Origin: CBFGRU01 sp965651255
Lineage (GTDB): Bacteria > Planctomycetota > Phycisphaerae > Phycisphaerales > SM1A02
Assembly: GCA_965651255.1 (NCBI GenBank)
Contig: CBFGRU010000007.1
Location: forward strand, 1 to 30,481
Direction: 5' to 3'
Length of the DNA stretch: 30,481 nucleotides
Shown here: in pieces, positions 6,768-13,912 of the stretch
How positions within the stretch are numbered: position 1 is the first letter of the stretch
How the letters are laid out: every line of letters starts with the position of its first letter
Program-made: the position numbers and the translations under genes
Notes under the pieces: generated by a model
Databases searched by the model: none
What the model was told of the DNA's origin: nothing
What the model saw: the letters and a program-made list of their open reading frames with translations, nothing else

Positions 6768-8003
6768 ATGACGATGACTGCTGATATCTCGGGATCGGAA
6801 ATGTTTCACCAGCGAACCTGTGCCATTCTCGATCACCTCAGAGAAACGGGACAACTGAAGTCACTTCAAATGATTGAAGGACCGATGGACGCAACGACCA
6901 GACTCCGGGACTGGGGAGAAGTTGCCTGCTTCTGCTCGAACAATTACCTCGGGCTTGCAAACCATCCCGAGGTCAAGGACGCGGGTATTGACGCGATCCG
7001 CACGTTCGGGGCCGGCACTGCCAGCGTTCGGTTCATCTGCGGCACGTTTACACCCCATGAGCAACTCGAGCGCACGATCGCCACGTTTTACGGCATGGAA
7101 GCGGCGTATTCATTCACCTCATGCTGGAACGCGAACGAAGCGATCTTCCCCACCTTCTGCGAGCCGGGCGATCTGATCATCTCCGATGCGTTGAATCATG
7201 CATCGATTATTGATGCGATTCGCCTCGCCACGGTGATCAAGAAGGGTGTTCACAAGGCGGTGTACGAACACTCGAACCTGGATGATCTTCGCGCCAAGCT
7301 TGAATCCGCGCGGTTGAATGCTGAAGTCACCGGTGTGATCTGGGTTGTGACCGATGGCGTCTTCTCGATGGAAGGCGACATTGCAGACCTCCCCGGAATT
7401 CGCGCACTGTGTGATGAGTTTGGCGCGGTGCTGGTGGTTGATGACTCGCACGGCACGGGCGTAATGGGCGCAACCGGTCGTGGCACCCATGAACATCTTG
7501 GCATGCGGGGTGCAGACATCGAGTTCATCACCGGCACGCTTGGCAAGTCGCTGGGCGGCGGGGCAGGGGGGTACATCGTCGGATCTCGGGCAGGAATGGA
7601 TCTCCTGATCCAGCGCGGGCGCCCCACGCTGTTCTCAAATGCGTTGCCTGTGACGATTGCTGCCAGTGCGAACAAAGCAATCGAGATTCTCATGCGTGAA
7701 CCGGAACGGGTGCAGAAGCTCCGGGAAAATGTCGCGTACGCAAGAGCTGGAATCAAGGATGTCGGGTTTGATGTGCTGGAATCGCCGACGGCCATCTGCC
7801 CGATCATTGTGCACGACACCGCGCGGGCGATTCGCATGAGTCATGAGTTACTCAAGCACGGCGTATACGTCATCGGCTTCGGGTATCCCGTGGTTCCGGA
7901 AGGTGAAGCCCGGCTGCGAGTGCAGATTTCAGCCGCCCATGAGACCGCTCATCTGGACCGACTCCTCGATGGTTTGCGAAAGCTCAAGGCCGACGGTTTG
8001 TAG
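6768..8003 (+). CDS. kbl: Glycine C-acetyltransferase (2-amino-3-ketobutyrate CoA ligase)
   Basis: A 411-residue PLP enzyme of the alpha-oxoamine synthase family. It cleaves 2-amino-3-ketobutyrate with CoA to glycine and acetyl-CoA, the second step of threonine breakdown. Visible features are CSNNYLGLANHPEV near the N-terminus, the glycine-rich GAGTASVRFICGT, SCWNANEAIFP, DALNHASIID, VVDDSHGTGVMG (PLP-binding Asp and His around 225-228) and the Schiff-base lysine K260 in TGTLGKSLGGG. The length is close to the family's usual 398. The FICGT and SNNYLGL wording matches Kbl better than BioF or HemA. GTG 6759, ATG 6768 and ATG 6774 are all possible starts, and none has a good Shine-Dalgarno. Confidence 0.95.
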   Translation: MTMTADISGSEMFHQRTCAILDHLRETGQLKSLQMIEGPMDATTRLRDWGEVACFCSNNYLGLANHPEVKDAGIDAIRTFGAGTASVRFICGTFTPHEQLERTIATFYGMEAAYSFTSCWNANEAIFPTFCEPGDLIISDALNHASIIDAIRLATVIKKGVHKAVYEHSNLDDLRAKLESARLNAEVTGVIWVVTDGVFSMEGDIADLPGIRALCDEFGAVLVVDDSHGTGVMGATGRGTHEHLGMRGADIEFITGTLGKSLGGGAGGYIVGSRAGMDLLIQRGRPTLFSNALPVTIAASANKAIEILMREPERVQKLRENVAYARAGIKDVGFDVLESPTAICPIIVHDTARAIRMSHELLKHGVYVIGFGYPVVPEGEARLRVQISAAHETAHLDRLLDGLRKLKADGL

Positions 8004-8171
8004 TCGATCGGTCGGCCAGGGCCCGGTCTGCGCTGGCTGTTTACGGGCAAAACCGGCCTGATCTGCTTTGGAAAAGCGGCTGAATGGACGTTGCGAGCAG
8101 AAAACACTGCAAAAACAGGCAAAAATGTGACTTTTCGCATTGAATGCCCCGTAGGCCAGCGTTTTTTGCGG

Positions 8172-8177
8172 TATATT
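8172..8177 (+). promoter_or_regulatory. Candidate -10 box (TATATT) for the HU-like gene
   Basis: TATATT follows an unusually A/T-rich stretch (8090-8170) with two GCAAAAA-type A-tracts and a TTTTTT run, which could bend DNA or act as an UP-like element. The predicted leader before the HU-like gene is about 95 nt. I saw no -35 of good quality. Confidence 0.45.
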
Positions 8178-8278
8178 GCTCACACGGCCGATAAGAACGC
8201 GTCGTCCGACACGGAATGCTGTGCGGCGTTCCCGGCGCGTCGGAGGTCGTACACCAGCCATAAGGGTGGAAAGTAGTC

Positions 8279-8674
8279 ATGGCCAAGAAGAAGACCAGCA
8301 AGAAGTCAACGAACAAGAAGGTGGCCGCGAAGGCCGCCGCACCGGCACACTTCAAATTCGGGAAGGCCGACAAGCCGCGCTCGAAGACCGAGGTGTACAC
8401 CCAGATCGCCGAAAACACGGGCCTTGCCAAGCGAGATGTGAAGCAAGTGTTCGATGCATTGACCGCGATGATCGGGAACGATCTGAAGAAGACGGGGCCG
8501 CAGGCGTTCAACGTGCCCGGTCTGATGAAGATCGTGGTGCAGCGCAAGCCGGCGACGAAGGGCGGCAAGCGGCCGAACCCATTCAAGCCCGGCGAGATGA
8601 TGGAAGTGAAGCCGCGTCCGGCACGCAATGTCGTGAAGGTTCGCCCGTTGAAGAGTCTGAAGGAAATGGTCTGA
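8279..8674 (+). CDS. HU/IHF-family DNA-binding protein with Lys-rich N-terminal tail
   Basis: A 131-residue basic protein. Residues 1-24 are almost only Lys, Ala, Ser and Thr, like a histone H1 tail. The HU-type part begins with SKTEVYTQIAENTGLAKRDVKQVFDALTAMIGNDLK, the two N-terminal helices of HU, followed by FNVPGLMKIVV (the beta-strand entry). RKPATKGGKRPNPFKPGEMMEVKPRPARNVVKVRPLKSLK corresponds to the DNA-contacting beta arm and final helix. In normal HU the arm carries the RNP motif; here a GKRPNPF stretch takes its place. Such tailed HU variants occur in Planctomycetota and presumably compact the nucleoid. GGTGGAAAG lies upstream of the ATG. The gene ends at a strong bidirectional hairpin. 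Confidence 0.9.
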   Translation: MAKKKTSKKSTNKKVAAKAAAPAHFKFGKADKPRSKTEVYTQIAENTGLAKRDVKQVFDALTAMIGNDLKKTGPQAFNVPGLMKIVVQRKPATKGGKRPNPFKPGEMMEVKPRPARNVVKVRPLKSLKEMV

Positions 8675-8703
8675 ACCACGTTCCTTCTGATCGAATCTGA
8701 TGC

Positions 8704-8736
8704 ACAAAGCCCGCGTTCATCGAACGCGGGCTTTGT
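8704..8736. terminator. Perfect 15-bp bidirectional hairpin terminator
   Basis: The arms ACAAAGCCCGCGTTC and GAACGCGGGCTTTGT are perfectly complementary around a 3-nt ATC loop. It sits exactly between the convergent HU-like gene (ends 8674) and the BtpA-family gene (stop codon 8737-8739). The A-rich outer 5' arm gives a U-rich outer arm in either transcript, so it can serve both genes. A long U tract outside the stem is absent. Confidence 0.85.
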
Positions 8737-9549
8737 TCATCTGGAACGGGCGGTGTGAGCGGCCTGAACGAGTTCCCGCACTCGAGCCGGGTCAGCCGGT
8801 TGATCCCATCGGCCGCCCCGTTTGTACCATGAACCAACAATCAGTCCATCGGCGTACGAGAACAGTGGTCCGACGCTGTCGGGCGTGACCCCCGAACCGA
8901 CAAGTACGAGGCCACGGGCGGCCTGGCGCGCGGCGCGCAGGTCCTCAAATGCAATGGCTTGGCCGGTCGATGGTCCGGTGATAATCGTCCCATCAGCACC
9001 ACAGAACTCCGCAGCGCGAACCGTCTCGGCCATGTCCACATCAGCGGTAATGGTGTGTGCAGAGTGCTTCTTCTTGACATCAGCCAGAATCGAAACTTCC
9101 GCAGCACCAATGGCGCGGCGATAACGCAGGAGCGGTCCCGCATCCGCTTCATCGAGCAAACCTTCATCCGCAATGCTTGCAAAGACAAAGCCCTCGGCTC
9201 GAATGAATCTCGCACCCACCGCATGGGCGACCGCAAGGGCCGCACGGTTGGCACCGGCGAGAATCTGTACGCCGATCGGCACACTGACCCGTTCACGGAC
9301 TGCCTGGGCGACTCGGGTCATGGAGGCCACAATCTCCGGACCGACTTCACGCCTCATGTACGGGACATCGTGCATATTCTCCAGAATCAGGGCATCAAAC
9401 CCCGCATCGGCTAGCGTGATTGCTTCTTCAACCGCTTGGCCGATGAGGCCCGAAAGCGGGCGCGCACTGCGCGGAGTTCCCGGCAGGGCCCCGATGTGCA
9501 CCATGCCGATGAGCGCTTTCTCGCGGCCGAAGAGAGCGGGGGTGGTCAT
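8737..9549 (-). CDS. BtpA/SgcQ-family TIM-barrel protein
   Basis: A 270-residue protein with the BtpA family signature throughout: LIGMVHIGALPGTP at the start, DAGFDALILENMHDVPY, VPIGVQILAGANRAALAVAHAVGARFIRAEGFVF, ILADVKKKHSAHTI, and VLVGSGVTPDSV with DGLIVGSWYKRGGRW at the end. The family was named for a cyanobacterial protein needed for photosystem I biogenesis, but most members are in non-photosynthetic organisms and probably act as phosphosugar- or nucleotide-related TIM-barrel enzymes (SgcQ). No substrate can be assigned here. The ATG at 9549 fits the family N-terminus; the frame is open to 9804 but that part overlaps the divergent agmatinase gene. A TACACT box ends 6 nt before the ATG and there is no Shine-Dalgarno. 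Confidence 0.9.
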   Translation of the reverse strand: MTTPALFGREKALIGMVHIGALPGTPRSARPLSGLIGQAVEEAITLADAGFDALILENMHDVPYMRREVGPEIVASMTRVAQAVRERVSVPIGVQILAGANRAALAVAHAVGARFIRAEGFVFASIADEGLLDEADAGPLLRYRRAIGAAEVSILADVKKKHSAHTITADVDMAETVRAAEFCGADGTIITGPSTGQAIAFEDLRAARQAARGLVLVGSGVTPDSVGPLFSYADGLIVGSWYKRGGRWDQPADPARVRELVQAAHTARSR

Positions 9550-9555
9550 AGGACA

Positions 9556-9561
9556 AGTGTA
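9556..9561 (-). promoter_or_regulatory. Extended -10 box (GCTACACT) for a leaderless BtpA mRNA
   Basis: On the minus strand GCTACACT is followed by TGTCCT and then ATG, so transcription should begin at or next to the start codon. No Shine-Dalgarno is present. The expected -35 position reads TCTCAA, a poor match. Confidence 0.6.
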
Positions 9562-9648
9562 GCGGCGAGCGGTGGGAGTTGAGAATTCTGCCCGACCGAG
9601 GCCGCGCGTTGATGCGACATCACTTGCTCCCACCTGAGGATGCTCGGC

Positions 9649-9677
9649 TTGCCAATGCTTTGCGTTGGCCGGATGAT
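9649..9677 (+). promoter_or_regulatory. Candidate promoter (TTGCCA-N17-GATGAT) for the agmatinase-like gene
   Basis: TTGCCA (9649-9654) matches the -35 consensus at five of six positions and stands 17 nt from GATGAT (9672-9677). The ATG follows after 6 nt (TCAACC), so this mRNA would also be leaderless. The -10 is weaker than in the other examples because it begins with G. Confidence 0.45.
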
Positions 9678-9683
9678 TCAACC

Positions 9684-10706
9684 ATGACTGCAAAGAAGAG
9701 GTTGAAGAAATCAGGATCGGCGGGTCAAGCCATGCGGACCACATTGCCCGATGCTCGCACCACGCCGCGTTTCGCGGGAGTGGCCACGTTTGGTCGCTTT
9801 CCACTCCTGGCCCAGGTACCTCCTGTCCAGCAGCCCGTTGATTGGGCGATTTACGGTGTACCTTTTGACGGTGGCATCACGTTTCGTCCAGGTGCTCGAT
9901 TCGGTCCACGCGCAATTCGCGAGGCGTCGCAGTATCTCAAACCCGCACACCTCGAGCACCGCGTCAACATCGTCGAGCATTTGTCACTGGCGGATGCAGG
10001 GGATGCACCGGTTCGCCCGTATTCAACGAAGCAGACGATCGATGAGACGATTCGATTTGCCGGATCAATCGGTGAGAAGCGTCACACTCGGCTCTTCGCG
10101 ATCGGCGGTGATCATTCAGTGGCCTATGCCAACATTCGTGCTACGTGGGAGCGGTTGGGGAAACCACGGAGCGGTCTTGCGCTTCTTCACTTTGATGCGC
10201 ACCTTGACACCGTGGATGAGGTCTGGGGTGAGAAGTGGACGCATGCATCGCCCTTCCTTCGCGCGATCAATGACGGTCTGGTTGATCCAAAGCGAATGGC
10301 ATCGATTGGAATTCGCGGCCCGCTCAATACGCTGCGCGATTTGGATTTCGCACATGACCACGGGGTTCAGATCATTTCGTATGACACCTGGCGGAACCGA
10401 AACGGGAAGGAGTTGCTTGCTTCATTCATCAAACGTTTGGGTGATGACCCGACCTACCTGACGTTCGACATCGACGTTGTTGATCCCGCATTTGCACCCG
10501 GGACGGGTACACCGTCTGCAGGCGGGTTCACCAGTGCCGAAGTGTTTGACATCATTCGTTCGTGCGCGGGTGTCAAGCTCGTCGGTGCGGATCTGGTCGA
10601 AGTTTTGCCGGATCGTGATCCCGCGGGCATTACCTCCATCCTTGCATCGCACCTGATCGGTGAGATTCTGGCCCTGGCCGCCGTCGAGATCGATCGATCA
10701 GATTGA
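9684..10706 (+). CDS. speB: Agmatinase / arginase-family ureohydrolase
   Basis: A 340-residue member of the ureohydrolase superfamily, which removes urea from guanidino substrates at a di-manganese centre. All metal ligands are visible: GGDHS with H144, HFDAHLD with D171, H173 and D175, and FDIDVVDP with D262 and D264, followed by APGTGTPSAGG. The N-terminal TPRFAGVATFGRFP and GVPFDGG are typical of agmatinases and guanidinopropionase/guanidinobutyrase rather than arginase. Agmatinase (agmatine to putrescine and urea) is the likeliest activity, but the substrate is not fixed by sequence alone. The open frame back to 9579 is not conserved-looking. ATG 9684 lies 6 nt after a candidate -10. It is divergent from the BtpA-family gene with 134 nt between the starts. 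Confidence 0.88.
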   Translation: MTAKKRLKKSGSAGQAMRTTLPDARTTPRFAGVATFGRFPLLAQVPPVQQPVDWAIYGVPFDGGITFRPGARFGPRAIREASQYLKPAHLEHRVNIVEHLSLADAGDAPVRPYSTKQTIDETIRFAGSIGEKRHTRLFAIGGDHSVAYANIRATWERLGKPRSGLALLHFDAHLDTVDEVWGEKWTHASPFLRAINDGLVDPKRMASIGIRGPLNTLRDLDFAHDHGVQIISYDTWRNRNGKELLASFIKRLGDDPTYLTFDIDVVDPAFAPGTGTPSAGGFTSAEVFDIIRSCAGVKLVGADLVEVLPDRDPAGITSILASHLIGEILALAAVEIDRSD

Positions 10707-10811
10707 CAAATCGGACAGAACTGGAAATCGTCCGGTGCACTTCCCAACAACGCTCAGACAGTGTAGCGGCATGACTCATTCGTTTGTACCGGTGACACTT
10801 CAAGGAACACC

Positions 10812-11660
10812 ATGTTGACCATCCCGAATCGGTTCATTGGTTTCAGCGCACTGTGTGCAATTCTGCTGGTATTGACGTCTGGTGGATGTGCAACTGATTC
10901 CTTCTCCGCGAAGCGCTCGGTCGTGAGAGCAGTCGCCCATGTGGAAGACTCCTTTCTCGAAGTGAGCAGCCGCAACGGTGCGGTCGATGTTTCGGTTGAC
11001 CCGACCTTGGCTGAGGTTGAGATTGTCGCTGAGTTTCGCGCCTCTGGAGCGACCCAGGAAGAAGCTGATGCGCGGCTGATGACAATGGTGATCCAGATTG
11101 AGCGCGTCAACGGTCGCTTGCTCATCCTGCCGAAGGTCGATGGCAACTGGCATCCGAACGATGGGTGTAACTTCACGATTCGTCTTCCGCAGACCGATGG
11201 TGTGTCGGTGAATACCAGAAACGGTCGAGTCACACTTCGCAACACCAGAGGTCAAGCAACGGTGGCCACTTCGAATGGATCAATTGACGTGGATGGGCAT
11301 GTTGGCCCGATGACGTTGGAATCATCCAACGGCAGCATTCACGTGGTTGATGCCACCGACACTGTTCGTACGCAGACCTCCAACGGAAACGTGAAGATAT
11401 CCCTGATCGATGAGGCGGTCGGGCCGGTGGATGTGGTGACATCAAACGGCAGTGTTTCGCTGACGGTTGGAAGTGCATTCACCGCTGATCTGGATGTCGC
11501 AACAAGCAACGGGCATGTCGAGTACTACGACGCCGATGGAGTTGAACGCCTCCGCTCGAAGTCAAATCGTGTGACCATCCGTGTCGGCGAAGGTGGTCAA
11601 CCCGGATCGGTCCGAACGACAAACGGTGAAGTTACGATTCGGCATCGCTCGGTACGCTGA
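10812..11660 (+). CDS. Putative lipoprotein with DUF4097-like beta-helix of repeated N-G turns
   Basis: A 282-residue exported protein. The N-terminus has a hydrophobic segment (about 9-22) ending in LTSGGC, a lipobox-like site with C26 as the probable lipidated residue. From about residue 50 the sequence is a ladder of short strands with a repeated turn: SRNGAV, TRNGRV, TSNGSI, SSNGSI, TSNGNV, TSNGSV, TSNGHV, TTNGEV, each about 17-25 residues apart. This is the pattern of DUF4097/GIN-type adhesin-like domains, predicted to fold as a right-handed beta helix. A non-repeating segment (about 75-110) precedes the ladder. It probably sits on the periplasmic face of a membrane; its binding partner is unknown. 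AAGGA lies 7 nt before the ATG. It ends 6 nt from a convergent gene with no hairpin between them. Confidence 0.85.
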   Translation: MLTIPNRFIGFSALCAILLVLTSGGCATDSFSAKRSVVRAVAHVEDSFLEVSSRNGAVDVSVDPTLAEVEIVAEFRASGATQEEADARLMTMVIQIERVNGRLLILPKVDGNWHPNDGCNFTIRLPQTDGVSVNTRNGRVTLRNTRGQATVATSNGSIDVDGHVGPMTLESSNGSIHVVDATDTVRTQTSNGNVKISLIDEAVGPVDVVTSNGSVSLTVGSAFTADLDVATSNGHVEYYDADGVERLRSKSNRVTIRVGEGGQPGSVRTTNGEVTIRHRSVR

Positions 11661-11666
11661 ACAGTC

Positions 11667-12197
11667 CTACGACTGACCTCGGCTTCGGCGAAGCGCGAGG
11701 ACCAGTTCAACTGTACCGATCTGTTCATCAAGCTTTCTGGCGATGTCAACGATCGGGAGTCCCTGATCGGCCAATGCATGAATCCGCGCAGCGCGTGGAT
11801 CGGGCGGTTCATGTTTCGGTGCGTCGGACACCGAATCAGAGTCGGATCGCACCGCGGCTTGAATTGCCTGCAGTTGATGTATGCGCTGGTCGGCTTGTTC
11901 GATCAGGATGTCGAGGCGCTCGGCCTTGTTGTCAAGGATGGCAGCAAGACGGCGGGCGGCGTCTTCCATTTCGGACATCGCGGCATGTCGAGAGTCATCC
12001 GCTTCAGCACGAGACTTGATCGCTTCAAGGCGTTCGCGCGGCGTGCCGGCATCATCACGTCGCCGCTGAATCCTTGCTCGTGTTTGCCAGACAAGCAGGA
12101 ACGCAGCTCCGACGACCAGCAACACGACGATCAGGACCGTAAAGATATCGGGCGGGTCAGATGCGGGTGGCGTAGTCAGGATGAGGGGCATCACCAT
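11667..12197 (-). CDS. Single-pass membrane protein with coiled coil and DUF6115-like C-terminal helix-turn-helix
   Basis: A 176-residue protein. Residues about 17-38 form one membrane helix (FTVLIVVLLVVGAAFLLVW). A long charged helical segment follows (about 39-120, RIQRRRDDAG through ILIEQADQRIHQLQAIQAA), probably a coiled coil. The last 35 residues, ARIHALADQGLPIVDIARKLDEQ and onward to VELVLALRR, look like a small helix-turn-helix similar to the C-terminus of DUF6115 proteins found in flagellar and other operons of other bacteria. The role is unknown. ATG 12197 and ATG 12191 are both possible; AAGAG lies 6 nt before the second. The longer open frame to 12491 runs across the divergent tilS promoter and is rejected. 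Confidence 0.75.
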   Translation of the reverse strand: MVMPLILTTPPASDPPDIFTVLIVVLLVVGAAFLLVWQTRARIQRRRDDAGTPRERLEAIKSRAEADDSRHAAMSEMEDAARRLAAILDNKAERLDILIEQADQRIHQLQAIQAAVRSDSDSVSDAPKHEPPDPRAARIHALADQGLPIVDIARKLDEQIGTVELVLALRRSRGQS

Positions 12198-12236
12198 CTC
12201 TTCAGTTCGGTTTACGCGGCAGGGCGGTCGGGTTTC

Positions 12237-12242
12237 TATCAT
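12237..12242 (+). promoter_or_regulatory. -10 box (TATCAT) for a leaderless tilS mRNA
   Basis: TATCAT is followed by CCTCTG and then the ATG at 12249, with no Shine-Dalgarno. It lies in the 51-nt gap between tilS and the divergent membrane protein gene. The -35 is weak (TTTACG at 12211-12216, spacing 20). Confidence 0.55.
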
Positions 12243-12248
12243 CCTCTG

Positions 12249-13337
12249 ATGGATGCCAGCGCACAAGGTACCATGGGTGGGAATGCATTGAGCACCTCGG
12301 TTGCGGTGAAGCGGCACAACGTCGTCACTGAGGTGAGTCAAGCGCTTCTCGGTCCGTGCAAGATTCCACGCGGTGGGACCGTGGTTGCTGCCGTCAGCGG
12401 CGGGGCGGACTCCATTGCCCTCCTTCTTGCACTTCGGGTACTGCAGAATCGATCGGAGAAGATTCGAACGATCGTCGTTCATGTCAATCATGCGCTTCGT
12501 GAATCAGCACGCGATGATGAGCTGCACGTTGCGACCTTGGCGCGCCAGCTCGACGTTCCGTTTGTCGCTCGCACGGTCTATCCCGCTCGGGAACCGGGGA
12601 ACACTCTGGCTCAGGCACGTCGTTTGCGATACCTGGCACTACGCGATGTAGCACAGGATGTTGGGGCCGCAGCGATCGCGACGGCTCACCATGCTGATGA
12701 TCAGTTTGAGACCATGCTGATGGCCTTCTGCCGCGGCGCAGGACTTGATGGCCTGCGCGGACTGCGGTACCGACGATTCGTTCACGGAACCGTTGTCGTC
12801 AGGCCCTTGCTGAAGGTTCCAAAGGAATCTTTACGCACATTCTGCCGCCTTGCAGGAGTTGCCTGGCGGGAAGACCCGTCAAACGGCGATCAGGCCAGGG
12901 TACGGGCGCGGCTGCGACAGACCGTGTTGCCCGCTCTGGAGTCAATGTGGCCGGGAGCCGCAACTCGCGCAGTCGTCACGGGTGAGATGCTGGATGAATC
13001 ATCACGCATTCTGAAGCAGTATGTTCGCAAAAAGTTCGGGCCTGCCCAATGTACCTCATGGCCGCGGAGGCATCTTGCGACGCTTTCGCCGGTTGTACTT
13101 GGGGCGGGACTTCGACGTGCGGTTCGGGAACAATTCCGCTTGGCCGGGTGTTCTGCCTGCCTGAGTGCGAGCACCACAAGTCGTACGTGGCGCCAAGTGG
13201 CGGCCGCGATCAGGGATGCTCAAGAGCATGAGCGTTGTTTTCAGATTGGTTCACAATGGTTGATTCGAGTGGATGCCCGGACCGTTGAAGTCTTGGCAGT
13301 TCCCACTGGCAGCATTGCGAGCGATTCAGCAGATTGA
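12249..13337 (+). CDS. tilS: tRNA(Ile)-lysidine synthase
   Basis: A 362-residue N-type ATP pyrophosphatase that attaches lysine to C34 of the AUA-decoding tRNA-Ile. The PP-loop SGGADS is at residues 50-55, followed by VVHVNHALRESARDDE, NTLAQARRLRYLAL, ATAHHADDQFETMLMAFCRGAGLDGLRGL and VVRPLLKVPKESLRTFCRLAGVAWREDPSN, all standard TilS motifs. NxxxRxRxR-type residues (DQARVRARLRQTVLPALE) follow. The C-terminal 120 residues are divergent and shorter than in E. coli TilS. The ORF is open to 11778, but only the part from 12249 is TilS; a TATCAT box ends 6 nt before this ATG. ATG 12273 is a later alternative. Confidence 0.93.
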   Translation: MDASAQGTMGGNALSTSVAVKRHNVVTEVSQALLGPCKIPRGGTVVAAVSGGADSIALLLALRVLQNRSEKIRTIVVHVNHALRESARDDELHVATLARQLDVPFVARTVYPAREPGNTLAQARRLRYLALRDVAQDVGAAAIATAHHADDQFETMLMAFCRGAGLDGLRGLRYRRFVHGTVVVRPLLKVPKESLRTFCRLAGVAWREDPSNGDQARVRARLRQTVLPALESMWPGAATRAVVTGEMLDESSRILKQYVRKKFGPAQCTSWPRRHLATLSPVVLGAGLRRAVREQFRLAGCSACLSASTTSRTWRQVAAAIRDAQEHERCFQIGSQWLIRVDARTVEVLAVPTGSIASDSAD

Positions 13338-13357
13338 ACGGAGAGTCATCTGAACCG

Positions 13358-13783
13358 ATGCCCGACAGCAAGAGGACCGATGAAGTGACAATTGTACTGG
13401 TTGGTCATTGCGGGCCGGATGCCTTCATGCTGCGCACCGCAGTCCAGCGAATCGTGCCGGAAGCAGCTGTGGTTGTCGTGAATGACATGCAGACGCTTGA
13501 AGCACAGCATCGAAGGCCCGACAACCTCTGGCTGGTGAATCGAGTGCTTGATGGCGACTTTCCGATGGAAGGTATGGACTTGATCGCTGGCCGACCGAAA
13601 GACGAACAACAACCGGTGATGATGCTGATTTCAAACTACACTGAAGCGCAAGATCGCGCCGTTCAGTCGGGAGCCCTCCCGGGATTCGGGAAGCAGTCGT
13701 TGTACGATGAGGAAACGGCGGTGCGCCTTCGTGCAGCGGTCGATTGTGCCCTTGACATGGCGCGCACCGTGGAAGAGAACTAG
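13358..13783 (+). CDS. Degenerate receiver-domain (pseudo-REC) protein
   Basis: A 141-residue single-domain protein with the alternating hydrophobic pattern of a response-regulator receiver: VTIVLVGH (beta1), PEAAVVVVND (beta2), NLWLVNRVLDG (beta3), QPVMMLISNYTE (beta4) and GFGKQSL (beta5). The phospho-acceptor Asp expected at the end of beta3 appears to be Asn (LVNR), and the beta1 acidic pair is replaced by GHCGPD. The Ser/Thr after beta4 (ISN) and the beta5 Lys (GFGK) remain. It has no output domain. It starts 20 nt after tilS and is probably co-transcribed with it. ATG 13358 was chosen over a TTG at 13334 that overlaps the tilS stop. The fold assignment is by eye and moderate. Confidence 0.65.
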   Translation: MPDSKRTDEVTIVLVGHCGPDAFMLRTAVQRIVPEAAVVVVNDMQTLEAQHRRPDNLWLVNRVLDGDFPMEGMDLIAGRPKDEQQPVMMLISNYTEAQDRAVQSGALPGFGKQSLYDEETAVRLRAAVDCALDMARTVEEN

Positions 13784-13912
13784 CGAGTCGGAACAGGGGC
13801 CCTTGTGGAGTGTCCCTTGAGGAAGAAACACAAGGTGAGAGGTCATGACGTGGATCGCTCGCCGTTGACAGGTCGCAACAAGGCACGTCACTTCTTAGAG
13901 AAGGAACGAATT

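Noticed and set aside
13801..13835. CCTTGTG ... CACAAGG inverted repeat upstream of the tlpA-like gene
   Set aside because: A 7-bp stem with a 21-nt loop and no U tract, too weak to call a terminator or leader structure.
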